A DNA stretch of 64,000 nt from Butyrivibrio sp. MC2013 (GCF_000424585.1 NZ_KE384211.1:62001-126000), one strand, 5' to 3'. Shown: positions 43,810-53,199, counted from the stretch's first letter. Program-made: numbers and translations. Notes: a model not told the origin generated them from the sequence alone.

Positions 43810-44943
43810 ATGATTAAAGCGGTGTTTAACAGACTTAAAACCTATAAATACAGGAACTACGATTTTATCCTTGTTGTTCTGGTCATATGTCTCTCAATAG
43901 TGGGAGTCATCGCTGTCAGTTCATCCGATGAATCCTTAAGGAGCAAGCAGCTCATGGGTATTGCTCTTGGCGTAGTTGCTATGATCGTTGTGTCCCTCTT
44001 TGACTATGCCTTTTTGTCAAAATTTTACTGGGGCTATTATGCACTGACGATCATACTTCTGGGAGGAGTTATACTACTGGGAAGCGGTAGCCATGGTGCC
44101 CAGAGATGGCTTGATATCGGCGGTTTTCGTTTTCAACCTTCGGAGATATCCAAGGCCCTTCTTATACTGTTTTATTCCAAGTTTTGTTTGCTCAATCAAA
44201 AGAAGGTCAAAACTTTGGGCTATATAGCCAGTTGTCTGCTTTTGCTATTGCCGCCTCTGGCTTTGATATTGCTTGAGCCTGACCTTTCCACCAGTATCAT
44301 GTTTGTCATAATATTTGTATGTATCATGTTTGTAAGCGGCATCAGCTGGAAATTCATTACGGCTGTACTGGTGATAACTATCCCTCTTGGTGCACTTGTC
44401 TTTTACCTTGCTATGATGCCCGGAAGTCCCATTCTCCATGATTATCAGCAGGTGAGGATCCTGGCCTGGCTTCATCCTGAGAATTATGCTGATTCAGATG
44501 CTTATCAGACCATGAATTCCATTATGGCCATAGGATCGGGACAGCTGCAGGGCAAGGGCTTTAATTCCAATGAGATCAACTCGGTTCTTAATGCAGGCTT
44601 TATTTCCGAATCCCAGACAGACTTTATCTTTACAGTTATTGGAGAAGAGTTTGGCTTTATAGGGTCATGTATTGTACTCTTTTTGCTGCTTGCTATAATG
44701 GTAGAGTGTCTTTTGATCGCAGGAAGGGCAAGAGACCTTGCAGGCCAGATCATAGCAACAGGCATTGGCTGCTGGATAGGCTTCCAGGGACTGATGAATA
44801 TAGGCGTTGCAACCGGAGTACTGCCCAATACCGGTATACCGCTGCCTCTTGTCAGCGCCGGACTTACATCCATTGTCAGCGTATACATAGGTATAGGCCT
44901 GGTGCTCAATGTCAGCCTTCAGCAGAGGAACAAATATTTCTGA
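43810..44943 (+). CDS. rodA: SEDS peptidoglycan glycosyltransferase RodA
   Basis: Polymerises lipid II with PBP2. ATG 43810 with CGAGG upstream gives 377 residues and about ten spans; a TTG at 43783 in frame has no binding site. GSGSHGAQRWLDIGGFRFQPSEISKALLILF and LLEPDLSTSIMF are typical SEDS blocks, and the tail GVLPNTGIPLPLVSAGLTS carries the conserved NTGxPLP motif. It follows mrdA by 42 bases in the shape cluster. Confidence 0.95.
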   Translation: MIKAVFNRLKTYKYRNYDFILVVLVICLSIVGVIAVSSSDESLRSKQLMGIALGVVAMIVVSLFDYAFLSKFYWGYYALTIILLGGVILLGSGSHGAQRWLDIGGFRFQPSEISKALLILFYSKFCLLNQKKVKTLGYIASCLLLLLPPLALILLEPDLSTSIMFVIIFVCIMFVSGISWKFITAVLVITIPLGALVFYLAMMPGSPILHDYQQVRILAWLHPENYADSDAYQTMNSIMAIGSGQLQGKGFNSNEINSVLNAGFISESQTDFIFTVIGEEFGFIGSCIVLFLLLAIMVECLLIAGRARDLAGQIIATGIGCWIGFQGLMNIGVATGVLPNTGIPLPLVSAGLTSIVSVYIGIGLVLNVSLQQRNKYF

Positions 44944-45043
44944 GTATCTTTTATGATATCTGTTCTATCGTAAGAGTAAAAATATGATATAATTAATAAC
45001 GTCCAATACCAAAATCAGACAGACAAGGAAATAAAGGAATAAT

Positions 45044-45439
45044 ATGAATATTGCACTTATTGCACATGACGCCAAAAAGAAACTTATGCAGAATTTCTGC
45101 ATTGCATATAGGGGTATCTTATCTAAAAATGAGCTGTTTGCCACGGGCACAACAGGTCGTCTTATAGAGGAAGTTACCAATCTGACCGTACACAAATATC
45201 TCGCAGGTCATTTGGGAGGAGAGCAGCAGATAGGTGCTGCTATTGAGCATAATGAAATCGACCTTGTTATTTTTCTGCGTGATCCTCTGACTGTGAAGTC
45301 CCATGAGCCTGATATCAATAATGTTATGAGACTTTGTGACGTTCACAACATCCCTGTTGCTACCAATCTTGCATCAGCGGAGCTTCTTATCAAATCCCTG
45401 GACAGAGGAGATCTTGAGTGGCGTGAAATGTATAAATAA
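45044..45439 (+). CDS. mgsA: Methylglyoxal synthase
   Basis: Converts dihydroxyacetone phosphate to methylglyoxal and phosphate, an overflow bypass of glycolysis. The 131 residues match the family: [26 protein letters not shown] (phosphate site), [10 protein letters not shown], and [10 protein letters not shown] with the catalytic Asp. It follows rodA by 100 bases; a TATAAT at 44988-44993 suggests its own promoter, but no good -35 is seen. Its stop lies about 17 bases inside the next gene if that gene starts at the GTG I prefer. Confidence 0.95.
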   Translation: MNIALIAHDAKKKLMQNFCIAYRGILSKNELFATGTTGRLIEEVTNLTVHKYLAGHLGGEQQIGAAIEHNEIDLVIFLRDPLTVKSHEPDINNVMRLCDVHNIPVATNLASAELLIKSLDRGDLEWREMYK

Positions 45440-46469
45440 CATCTTTCATTATATAAGAGCTTTTTTCAAAGCTGACCACTTTAATGCTAATAGGTATTCT
45501 ATTAGCATTAATAATTTACCCCGACTAATATTTTCTATGATCATTAGCAGTGCGCTTCTTACAGGATGCGGAGCTGCTTCTTATGATCTGCCTTATTCTG
45601 AAAAGGCAGGACCTGATAGTTCTCTTTATGAAGTTGAATTCCTGGATACTTTTTCATCTGATCTCTGTGTAGCTCCTACTGATATCGCTACAGACAAGGT
45701 TGATATGACAGAAAGCTCTGTGGCAGGCCTATTTGACCTGACAGGCAAGAAGACTCTCTATGCCAAAAATGTCAATGAGCAGGTCAACCCTGCATCTCTT
45801 ACCAAGGTGATGACAGCGCTTGTAGCTCTTAAATATGGCAGTCTGTCTCAGACTCTTACTGCAACAGATGCAGTTGTGATAAGTGAGGCGGGAGCCCAGC
45901 TCGCAGGTATCAAGAAGGGCGATAGCATGACTCTGGATCAGGCGCTGCACCTTTTGCTCATATATTCTGCCAACGATGTTGCCATGCTCATAGCAGATAA
46001 TCTGGGCCCCGGGACCGACAGCTTTGTAGCTCTCATGAACAAGGAAGCAAGAGCTCTTGGCGCTACAGGCTGCCATTTTGCCAATCCTCACGGCCTGACC
46101 CAGGAGGATCACTATGTCACAGCTTATGACATGTATCTGATCTTCAATGCTGCCATGCAATATAATGATTTCGTACAGATCATCAATATGTCTTCCTACA
46201 GGACCAGTTATGCAGCAGGAGACGGCAGCACCAAGGAGATAGAAGTTGAAGCCACCAACGGCTATATCAAGGGCGTAAGACAGGCTCCCGGCAATATCAC
46301 AGTAATCGGAGGCAAGACAGGAACTACCAGTGCGGCAGGCCACTGTCTCATACTCCTTGCCAAGGATCAATATGCCAATCCTTATATAGCTGTGATACTA
46401 AGAGCAGACAGTACGGACACTCTTTATGACGAGATGACACGGCTTCTTGAAGAGGCGGTAACTGGTTAA
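45423..46469 (+). CDS. Penicillin-binding D-alanyl-D-alanine carboxypeptidase (S11), lipoprotein
   Basis: Trims the terminal D-Ala of peptidoglycan stem peptides outside the membrane. Motifs are SLTK ([13 protein letters not shown]), SAN ([14 protein letters not shown]) and KTGT ([15 protein letters not shown]). SALLTGC before GAASYDL is a lipobox. The start is uncertain: the frame opens at 45336; a GTG at 45423 would give a 49-residue leader before Cys and is my choice, with AGGAG 12 bases upstream. A perfect 13-bp hairpin at 45481-45511 lies inside this leader. The cytoplasmic leader is longer than normal, so a start nearer the lipobox using a non-standard codon cannot be excluded. Confidence 0.85.
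   Translation: MKCINNIFHYIRAFFKADHFNANRYSISINNLPRLIFSMIISSALLTGCGAASYDLPYSEKAGPDSSLYEVEFLDTFSSDLCVAPTDIATDKVDMTESSVAGLFDLTGKKTLYAKNVNEQVNPASLTKVMTALVALKYGSLSQTLTATDAVVISEAGAQLAGIKKGDSMTLDQALHLLLIYSANDVAMLIADNLGPGTDSFVALMNKEARALGATGCHFANPHGLTQEDHYVTAYDMYLIFNAAMQYNDFVQIINMSSYRTSYAAGDGSTKEIEVEATNGYIKGVRQAPGNITVIGGKTGTTSAAGHCLILLAKDQYANPYIAVILRADSTDTLYDEMTRLLEEAVTG
45481..45511 (+). promoter_or_regulatory. Perfect 13-bp hairpin in the 5' region of the carboxypeptidase gene
   Basis: TTAATGCTAATAG pairs with CTATTAGCATTAA around GTATT. It lies about 60 bases after the likely start, before the lipobox codons, and has no T tract. It could slow early translation or be a protein-binding dyad. Confidence 0.5.
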
Positions 46470-46542
46470 AATGCTTGATAATGTGGCTGTCTTACTACTT
46501 ATGAAGGATTAGTATTTAAGCCTACTTTAGAACAGATATCTA

Positions 46543-46571
46543 TTGTAAAAGATGGCCATGAAAGTTATAAT
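46543..46571 (+). promoter_or_regulatory. Candidate promoter for the P-loop gene
   Basis: TTGTAA at 46543-46548 and TATAAT at 46566-46571 with a 17-base spacer, about 50 bases before the ATG at 46619. Confidence 0.55.
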
Positions 46572-46618
46572 AGTTGTAGGGAATTTCCTAATTTCATAAC
46601 TCAAGGGAGGTAACGCTT

Positions 46619-47038
46619 ATGGTTTCGCTTATCGTAGGTAAAAAGGGGAAGGGCAAGACAAAATGTCTTCTCGACAAGGTTAATTCCGAAATCAAGAACA
46701 CTCTTGGAACAGTCGTATTTCTCGACAAAAACACCAAACACATGTATGAACTGAATAATAAGATACGTCTTATTGTGGTTCCTGATTATATGGTCAACAC
46801 TACAGACGAGTTTATAGGCTTTATCAGTGGTATTATTTCACAGGACAATGATCTTCAGCAGGTATATCTTGATTCGTTCCTTAACATTGCCTGCCTTGAG
46901 GGTAATGATATAACACCTACAATAGAGAAACTTGATAAATTAAGTGATAAGTTCGGAATCGATTTTGTTCTCAGCGTTTCCATGGACAAGGAAGAGCTCC
47001 CTGAAGCTGTTCATTCCAAGATTTCTATTGCACTTTGA
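46619..47038 (+). CDS. Small P-loop protein of unknown function, 139 aa
   Basis: Starts with MVSLIVGKKGKGKTKCLLDK, a Walker A motif GKKGKGKT at residues 7-14; QVYLDSFLNI near residue 82 can serve as Walker B. The rest is short alpha/beta (VVFLDKNTK, LIVVPDYM, FGIDFVLSVSMDKEEL), so it is a minimal P-loop NTPase fold without recognisable extra domains. AGGGAGG is upstream of the ATG. It has its own promoter and terminator and sits just before a HlyD-like gene and sepF. I know no function for it; nucleotide binding is inferred from the motif. Confidence 0.75.
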   Translation: MVSLIVGKKGKGKTKCLLDKVNSEIKNTLGTVVFLDKNTKHMYELNNKIRLIVVPDYMVNTTDEFIGFISGIISQDNDLQQVYLDSFLNIACLEGNDITPTIEKLDKLSDKFGIDFVLSVSMDKEELPEAVHSKISIAL

Positions 47039-47055
47039 TTACAACGCGTACTTAC

Positions 47056-47082
47056 AAGCCGCGGCATAGCCGCGGCTTTTTT
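47056..47082 (+). terminator. Terminator after the P-loop gene
   Basis: AAGCCGCGG pairs perfectly with CCGCGGCTT around CATAG and is followed by TTTT. This is one of the strongest terminators in the window. Confidence 0.9.
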
Positions 47083-47165
47083 GCAGTACCGCCCCGGAAA
47101 GGCTGCCAGGCGTAAATTAGCAGACTTTTTCCGGTCATAAGAACAATTATTACAAGGGGATATAG

Positions 47166-48593
47166 ATGGCAGCTGGCTCTAAGAGCAATATCAGAAAATT
47201 TAATAATCGCGGAGGCTTGGGTGGCCTGACAATCATTTTTTTTGCAGGCCTTCTTATATACGTGATCATCAGTATTGTAAATTACTACAGCAAGAAGCAT
47301 ATTACAGGCTATGAGGTAACTACCGGAAGTCTGTCTCAGAATAATACCTACAGGGCTATAACTCTTCGTAAGGAGAGGGTAGTTAATTCATCAAGCTCAG
47401 GACCTGTATATTATTTTGCAATGGAAGACAGGCATGTTGCCAAAGGGGATCTGGTATGCATCACTGATGAATCCGATACCCTTGCCGACAGCAGAGGTCT
47501 TAATGACAGCTCTACTTCAGTACTTACTGATATTGATTATTCCAAGCTCAGAAACGAGATCAGTTCCTTCCAGTCTTCCTTTGACGAAAGATCTTTTCTT
47601 TCTGTATATGACTTTAGCAGCAGCATAAGGGGCTCTGTTTCCAAGCTTGTTAATTCTTCATATCTTAATTCCATAAGCGATATTGGCTCTCAAAGCGGAG
47701 CTTTCAAATATCAATTTGCACCAGAGAGCGGTACAGTGATCTATTCAATAGACGGCTTTGAAAACTTGACTCTCGAGCAGATGAAGCCTGAGTATTTTGA
47801 TGAAGAGGAATATACTCCTGAATATTTCACTTCCAGAGATATCATCACCACCGGTTCTCCTTGTTATAAGCTGTCTACAGATGAAGACTGGCAGATTGTT
47901 ATACAGGTAGCTGATGAAAAGACTGCTAAGGAGCTTGAAAAAGAAGAATATATTGAAGTCAGATTCTTGAAGAACCAGGCTACAGCATGGGGACAGGTGG
48001 CCAGATATACAGATAATGAAGGCAACTGTTTTGTTTCTCTATCCTTTACCAATTCCATGATAAACTTTGCATCAGACCGCTTCCTCTACGTAGAGCTCAT
48101 AACAGATGCAGTCAAAGGTCTTAAAATACCTTCGTCAGCAATCCTTGATAAGGATTTTTATACCATTGATTCCTCATATATCTATAAGAATGACCAGGGC
48201 AAATATGGTGTAGACAGAAAGACAATATTGGAAGACGGCTCTGTATCAACAGAATTCATAGCTACCAATATCTATGCCAAGCTCCATGAAAAGGATGAAG
48301 ATGGCAACGAGACAGGTTTTGATACCTACTATATAGATACAGATTCCCTAAGTGCAGGTGATGTGATAATAGCTCCTGACAGTAAAGAAGAATTCAGCGT
48401 TGGCATGACATCATCCCTTCACGGCGTATATAACATCAATAAGGGATATGCCGACTTCTGCGTAATAGATATCATGGAGAGCAATGAGAGTTATGCTATA
48501 GTACAATCCAATACCTCCTACGGTCTTAGAGAACACGACTATATCGTATTGGATGCAGAGACAGTGATCAACAACGAGATCATATATAAATAA
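47166..48593 (+). CDS. HlyD-like membrane-anchored protein of the sepF region, 475 aa
   Basis: Basic N-terminus, one span (GLTIIFFAGLLIYVIISIVNYY, near 20-41), then a lipoyl-like first half (YYFAMEDRHVAKGDLVCIT), a helical segment, a second lipoyl half (FKYQFAPESGTVIYSIDGFENL), and barrel-like domains (YIEVRFLKNQATAWGQVARY, ADFCVIDIMESNESYAIV). It lacks the long coiled coil of true adaptors, and no permease is adjacent. Proteins of this type often precede yggS/sepF in Clostridia; here yggS is absent. AGGGG precedes the ATG by six bases. A role in the division machinery is a guess from context. Confidence 0.75.
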   Translation: MAAGSKSNIRKFNNRGGLGGLTIIFFAGLLIYVIISIVNYYSKKHITGYEVTTGSLSQNNTYRAITLRKERVVNSSSSGPVYYFAMEDRHVAKGDLVCITDESDTLADSRGLNDSSTSVLTDIDYSKLRNEISSFQSSFDERSFLSVYDFSSSIRGSVSKLVNSSYLNSISDIGSQSGAFKYQFAPESGTVIYSIDGFENLTLEQMKPEYFDEEEYTPEYFTSRDIITTGSPCYKLSTDEDWQIVIQVADEKTAKELEKEEYIEVRFLKNQATAWGQVARYTDNEGNCFVSLSFTNSMINFASDRFLYVELITDAVKGLKIPSSAILDKDFYTIDSSYIYKNDQGKYGVDRKTILEDGSVSTEFIATNIYAKLHEKDEDGNETGFDTYYIDTDSLSAGDVIIAPDSKEEFSVGMTSSLHGVYNINKGYADFCVIDIMESNESYAIVQSNTSYGLREHDYIVLDAETVINNEIIYK

Positions 48594-48639
48594 TGCAAAT
48601 TATTTAACTGTGTTTTGATATCATGAATTATTAAGAAGG

Positions 48640-48668
48640 TTGACACTTTGCCTTAATATAGTCATAAT
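48640..48668 (+). promoter_or_regulatory. Promoter of sepF
   Basis: TTGACA at 48640-48645, a 17-base spacer, and CATAAT at 48663-48668, about 95 bases before the sepF start. The best-formed promoter in the window. Confidence 0.7.
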
Positions 48669-48761
48669 ATAAGGAGTTGGGAGCATTCATCCTATGGATG
48701 GATATTTGATCATGGAAAGGGTTGTTGCCTCGGTATCGTACACGAGGAGTGAGGAGAGAAT

Positions 48762-49295
48762 ATGAATGTTATGCAGAATTTCCTGAAAGTCATCAGACTT
48801 GGTGAAGAGAATGATTATTACGACGAGAATGATGAAGAGTACTATGACAAGGGTTCCGCAGCTCTGAAGACCGCACCTATCGGTAAAGATGATCCCAGTA
48901 TTGAAGTTCCGGAGGAGAAGCTTAATAAACAGAGTCCATTCAAACCTGTTACCAATATTTCCAATCACAAGAAGACTATATCAGGTGCCGGCATGGAAGT
49001 ATGTGTCATCAAACCCAATTCTTTTGAAGAAGCTAAAGAGATCACAGAAACACTTCTGACCAACAGGGCAGTAGTCCTTAATCTGGAAGGCCTTGATGTT
49101 GAAGTAGCTCAGAGGATCATTGATTTTGCATCAGGCTCCTGCTTTGCTATTTCAGGTAATCTCCAGAAGATTTCAAAGTATATCTTTATTATCACACCTT
49201 CAAGCGTTGATATTACAGGAGATTTTCAGGAGATGATCACCGGATCATTTAATAATACTTCCTTCGTACACGAAGGTCCTCAGCAGATCCTGTGA
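48762..49295 (+). CDS. sepF: Cell division protein SepF
   Basis: Membrane-tethering partner of FtsZ. The N-terminal MNVMQNFLKVIRLGEE is the amphipathic anchor, then an acidic Asp/Glu/Tyr-rich linker (about 16-70), and the C-terminal SepF domain (VCVIKPNSFEEAKEITETLL, AVVLNLEGLDVEVAQRIIDFASGSCFAISGNLQKISKYIFIITPSSVDITG). 177 residues fits the family. GAGGAGTGAGGAGAG lies before the ATG. It has its own promoter and is transcribed apart from aroB. Confidence 0.93.
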   Translation: MNVMQNFLKVIRLGEENDYYDENDEEYYDKGSAALKTAPIGKDDPSIEVPEEKLNKQSPFKPVTNISNHKKTISGAGMEVCVIKPNSFEEAKEITETLLTNRAVVLNLEGLDVEVAQRIIDFASGSCFAISGNLQKISKYIFIITPSSVDITGDFQEMITGSFNNTSFVHEGPQQIL

Positions 49296-49453
49296 TATCT
49301 TCCAATTGCAGAAGCGACTCCCTTTAAGGGGGATTAATTGATTTTGCCTATTTATTCTATATTTTATATAGGTTTAGTATTTTATGCAGCGGGAGTAAGT
49401 ATATATTGCTTCCGCTGTTTTTATCGCATATATCGCGTTATGAAAGGATAAGT

Positions 49454-50551
49454 ATGGACAGATTATCAGTAAAATATCAAAATCAAAAGGCATATGACAT
49501 CGTGATAGACAGCAGTTACAGCGGCCTGGCTTCTGAGGTAGACAAGCTGGGCTTTGCAGGCAGAAGAGCCGCTATCATAACAGATTCCAATGTAGGGCCT
49601 CTCTATGCAGAACTTGTAAGTCAGCAGCTCTGCAAGGTATGCAGCGAAGTATATGTATTTACCATTCCCGCAGGCGAAGAGAACAAGAACCTTACAACAG
49701 TACAGAATATATATGAATTTCTGGTTGCCAAGCATTTTGACAGGCATGATATGCTGGCAGCTCTTGGCGGCGGCGTGACCGGTGATATTACAGGTTTTGC
49801 AGCATCTACATATCTTAGGGGCATTGCATTTATACAGCTCCCAACCAGCCTCCTTGCTCAAACCGACTCCTCAGTAGGCGGCAAGACAGGTGTAGACCTT
49901 GATGGATACAAGAATATGGTAGGCGCTTTTTATATGCCCAGGCTTGTATATACCAACGTGACTACTCTGGACAGCTTAAACGGAAGGCTCCTGTCTGAAG
50001 GCATGGGAGAAGTCCTTAAGCATGGCCTTATCAAGGATCAGAGCTATTATTTCTGGATGATAGAGAATTTCAACGAGATCATTACAAGAGATCATGAGAT
50101 ATTAGAAAAGATGATCAAGCGTTCCTGCGAGATCAAGAGAGACGTGGTAGAGCATGATCCTCATGAGAAAGGTGAAAGAGCCCTTCTGAACTTTGGTCAT
50201 ACCATTGGTCATGCCATTGAAAAGGCCAAGAATTTCACCCTGCTCCATGGTGAATGCGTTGCACTTGGATGCATTGCAGCTGCCTATATCTCCATGAAGA
50301 AGGGGCTTATTGATACCGGTACCTGCTATGAGATAAGAGATATGTTCGTTCCCTTTGGACTGCCCATCAGCGTTGAAGATGTGAATCCTGATGAAATCGC
50401 AGATCTTGTTAAGAGTGACAAGAAAATGGACAACGGTCATATTAGATTCATACTCCTTCATGATATAGGTGATGCCTTTATCAGCACTGATGTAACAGAT
50501 GAAGAGATAAGAGAAGCTGTTAAAGAAATTCTCTTCGTAGACGGAGAATAA
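49454..50551 (+). CDS. aroB: 3-dehydroquinate synthase
   Basis: Second step of the shikimate pathway. ATG 49454 with AAAGGA five bases upstream gives 365 residues; the in-frame TTG at 49406 is not supported. NAD-binding ALGGGVTGDITGFAASTYLRGIAFIQLPTSLLAQTDSSVGGKTGVD and metal ligands GHTIGHAIEK and the H in LLHGECVALG are all present. It precedes lspA by 22 bases. The position beside cell-envelope genes is not functionally telling. Confidence 0.95.
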   Translation: MDRLSVKYQNQKAYDIVIDSSYSGLASEVDKLGFAGRRAAIITDSNVGPLYAELVSQQLCKVCSEVYVFTIPAGEENKNLTTVQNIYEFLVAKHFDRHDMLAALGGGVTGDITGFAASTYLRGIAFIQLPTSLLAQTDSSVGGKTGVDLDGYKNMVGAFYMPRLVYTNVTTLDSLNGRLLSEGMGEVLKHGLIKDQSYYFWMIENFNEIITRDHEILEKMIKRSCEIKRDVVEHDPHEKGERALLNFGHTIGHAIEKAKNFTLLHGECVALGCIAAAYISMKKGLIDTGTCYEIRDMFVPFGLPISVEDVNPDEIADLVKSDKKMDNGHIRFILLHDIGDAFISTDVTDEEIREAVKEILFVDGE

Positions 50552-50573
50552 TAGTTGAAAGGATGATTATCCA

Positions 50574-51206
50574 ATGCCTCAGTTTAACAGTCATAAAAAG
50601 AAATTTATAATATTCGATATTATATTTACCATTCTTCTGATAATCATTGACCTTATGACCAAGAAGGCTGCAGTAAGCTATCTAAAGGATAAGGCAGCAT
50701 TTCCTATAATCAGGAATGTCTTAGAGCTCCATTACCTGGAAAATCATGGCGCTGCTTTTGGTATGCTCCAGAATCAAAAGACCTTCTTTATCATCATCGC
50801 CATACTTATATGCCTGGTGATCTCATATATCCTTTTAATGCTACCTGATGACAAGAGATATACAAGGCTCCACTTTATCCTCTGCACAATTGCAGGCGGC
50901 GCTCTAGGCAATATGTTTGATAGGTTCAACACCGGATACGTTATTGATTTTATATATTTTAAGCTGATCAATTTCCCTATCTTTAATGTTGCCGATATAT
51001 ATGTTACAGTATCAACTTTTTTGCTTGTATATTTCCTTCTTTTTTATTACAAGGAAGAAGATTTTGCTTTCCTGAGTTTTTATAGTCAGAAGACAGCCAA
51101 AAAGGCTGAGAATACTGAACCTATTGAAAAAAACGATGAAGCTGATCAAACGATTGAGACAAAGCCTTGTGATAATACTTCCACTACAGAAAACCATAAT
51201 GATTAA
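50574..51206 (+). CDS. lspA: Lipoprotein signal peptidase (signal peptidase II)
   Basis: Cleaves prolipoproteins such as the two lipoproteins encoded here. Four spans; catalytic Asp pair in GNMFDRFNTGYVIDF and FNVADIYVTVS, with LHYLENHGAAFGM in front. The 210 residues exceed the usual 150-170 because of a charged C-terminal tail of about 45 residues (KTAKKAENTEPIEKNDEADQTIETK) that would lie in the cytoplasm. AAAGGATG precedes the ATG. rluD begins 12 bases after the stop. Confidence 0.95.
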   Translation: MPQFNSHKKKFIIFDIIFTILLIIIDLMTKKAAVSYLKDKAAFPIIRNVLELHYLENHGAAFGMLQNQKTFFIIIAILICLVISYILLMLPDDKRYTRLHFILCTIAGGALGNMFDRFNTGYVIDFIYFKLINFPIFNVADIYVTVSTFLLVYFLLFYYKEEDFAFLSFYSQKTAKKAENTEPIEKNDEADQTIETKPCDNTSTTENHND

Positions 51207-51218
51207 AAAAGGATGCCT

Positions 51219-52136
51219 ATGTCTGAATTTATAGTATCTGCAGAAGATGATGGCAAAAGAATAGATAAATATCTTAGCGAGCTTGATACAGGTCATTCCA
51301 GATCTTTTCTCAAAAATCTCATAAGCTCCGGCAATGCCACAATAAACGGCAAGGAGATCAAAAAGGGCTCTGTTTGCATAAAGGCAGGAGATGTGATAAG
51401 TCTGGATATTCCTGAACCTGTAGAGCTCGATATAGAAGCCGAGAATATTCCTTTGGATATACTATATGAAGATAATGATCTTTTGGTAGTAAATAAACCC
51501 AAGGATATGGTCGTTCATCCCGCTGCAGGTCATTACAGCGGCACTCTGGTTAATGCAGTCATGTATCACTGCGGAGACTCGCTCTCCGGTATCAATGGTG
51601 TCATGAGGCCCGGTATCGTGCACAGAATAGACAAGGATACCACAGGCTCTGTGCTCATTTGTAAGAATGATGAAGCTCATAACAGCATCGCAGCGCAGCT
51701 CAAGGAACATTCCATCAACAGGATTTATCATGCAATATGCTATGGCATTATAAAAGAGGATGAGGGCACCATAGAGGGTGCTATCGGAAGAAACAAAAAT
51801 GACAGATTAAAGATGGCCATTGATGAAATAAACGGCAAGCCTGCAGTAACACATTACAAAGTACTAAAGCGCTTCCCAAATGACAGAATGACCTATATCG
51901 CCTGTAAGCTGGAAACAGGCCGTACCCATCAAATCAGAGTGCATATGGCTTCCATTAATCACCCCCTTCTGGGAGATGAATTATATGCTTCAGGCCGTAA
52001 GAGCCGCTTCAAGCTCCAGGGACAATGCTTACATGCTATGATACTGGGATTTAAACATCCCAGAACAGGAGAGTATATCGAGACTAGGGCTGAGCTTCCG
52101 GATTATTTTAGGCATCTCCTTGAAGTGTTAACCTGA
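51219..52136 (+). CDS. rluD: RluA/RluD-family 23S rRNA pseudouridine synthase
   Basis: Makes pseudouridines in 23S rRNA. The second ATG (51219) is preferred because AAAAGGA then has five bases of spacing. An S4-like domain (GKRIDKYLSELDTGHSRSFLKNLISSG) precedes the catalytic domain with GIVHRIDKDTTGSVLI, which holds the catalytic Asp. 305 residues, as usual. It follows lspA as in most Firmicutes. I cannot decide between RluD and other RluA-type targets from the sequence. Confidence 0.93.
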   Translation: MSEFIVSAEDDGKRIDKYLSELDTGHSRSFLKNLISSGNATINGKEIKKGSVCIKAGDVISLDIPEPVELDIEAENIPLDILYEDNDLLVVNKPKDMVVHPAAGHYSGTLVNAVMYHCGDSLSGINGVMRPGIVHRIDKDTTGSVLICKNDEAHNSIAAQLKEHSINRIYHAICYGIIKEDEGTIEGAIGRNKNDRLKMAIDEINGKPAVTHYKVLKRFPNDRMTYIACKLETGRTHQIRVHMASINHPLLGDELYASGRKSRFKLQGQCLHAMILGFKHPRTGEYIETRAELPDYFRHLLEVLT

Positions 52137-52342
52137 TATTATGTGTTCGCAGCATTTGATTTAATTCATACAATTGCCAGACTATTATTGCTATTTACTG
52201 GTAATTTACCCGATTTTTATATATAATTATTTTATATAGATGATCTTTGCTTATGCAAACAAACTTTGCATATTCAGACAAAGCAAGGCAATAAAATAAT
52301 CTTTACACATGACCACTAATACAAGGCATGGAGGAGGTTGTT

Positions 52343-52978
52343 ATGAATACGATTATTACGGTAGGACGTGAATTTGGTTCAGGCGGCAGAGTGATCGGCG
52401 AAAAGCTTGCAGCTAAATTCGGGATCAAATGTTATGACAAGGAACTGATCGCCAGAGCTGCAAAAGAAAGCGGTTTTTGCGAAGAGATGATCGAAAACCA
52501 TGATGAGAAGCCTACCAGCTCCTTTATGTACAATCTGGTGCTTGATACATATTCCTTTGGATATAATTCATCCAGCTTTGTAGACATGCCTATCAGCCAC
52601 AAGGTATTCCTTGCACAGTTTGATGCCATCAAGGCCATTGCCAAAGAAGGTCCATGCGTTATAGTCGGCAGATGTGCAGACTATGCTTTATCTGATTTTC
52701 CTAATCTAGTAAGGGTATTTATCACCGGTAACGAAGCAGACAAGATCAAAGCTATCAGAGACCGTTTTGATGATGTGACCAGTGACGATAAGGCTATCGA
52801 TCTGATGATCAAGAAGGACAAGCAGCGTCGCAGCTATTACAATTATTACACATCAAAGAAATGGGGCCACTGTAGTTCCTATGACCTTACAGTTAACTCA
52901 TCACTCCTTGGTTATGACGGCACGGTAGATTTCATAGCCAATTATGTAGAGACCTACGAACAGAACAGGAAGAGCTAA
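52343..52978 (+). CDS. Cytidylate kinase-like family protein
   Basis: ATG 52343 with GGAGGAGG five bases upstream gives 211 residues; the frame opens 15 bases earlier. MNTIITVGREFGSGGRVIGEKLAAKFG carries an altered P-loop (GREFGSGGRV in place of GxxGSGKS/T), and KKDKQRRSYYNYYTSKKWGHCSSYDLTVNSS is the LID-like part of cytidylate-kinase-like proteins. Its family includes proteins annotated as cytidylate kinases without biochemical proof. A strong terminator follows. Confidence 0.8.
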   Translation: MNTIITVGREFGSGGRVIGEKLAAKFGIKCYDKELIARAAKESGFCEEMIENHDEKPTSSFMYNLVLDTYSFGYNSSSFVDMPISHKVFLAQFDAIKAIAKEGPCVIVGRCADYALSDFPNLVRVFITGNEADKIKAIRDRFDDVTSDDKAIDLMIKKDKQRRSYYNYYTSKKWGHCSSYDLTVNSSLLGYDGTVDFIANYVETYEQNRKS

Positions 52979-53001
52979 GAGACAGATCAGAGCTTATTAT
53001 T

Positions 53002-53035
53002 ACCCGCAGGAGCTAATGCTTGCTGCGGGTTTTTG
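53002..53035 (+). terminator. Terminator after the cytidylate-kinase-like gene
   Basis: ACCCGCA pairs with TGCGGGT around a 15-base loop, followed by TTTTT. Confidence 0.75.
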
Positions 53036-53077
53036 CATGTGATAGAATGGTGGTGGAAAAGCAACTATGCGCAAAAT

Positions 53078-53199
53078 CCAGGTTTAGCAAATAATAGTAT
53101 CGTGTACGCAGTGGTTAAGCGTATAATAAGGTAAAGGATTCTCAAAATCCATACTTGAACCCGCAATCTACGCACGATACGATTATTCGCTAAACCTGG
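53078..53199. repeat. Inverted-repeat arms upstream of the tyrosine recombinase
   Basis: CCAGGTTTAGC at 53078-53088 followed by AATAAT and GTATCGTG recurs as its reverse complement at 53170-53199 (CACGATAC, ATTATT, GCTAAACCTGG). About 26 of 28 positions match. The arms enclose the first TATAATAAGG promoter-like stretch and a small GGATT/AATCC hairpin. Such arms near a site-specific recombinase resemble recombination sites, but function is not shown. Confidence 0.65.

Noticed and set aside
45729-46370. 213-codon reverse frame
   Set aside because: It lies fully opposite the carboxypeptidase gene, whose motifs are clear; no ribosome site and no known family.
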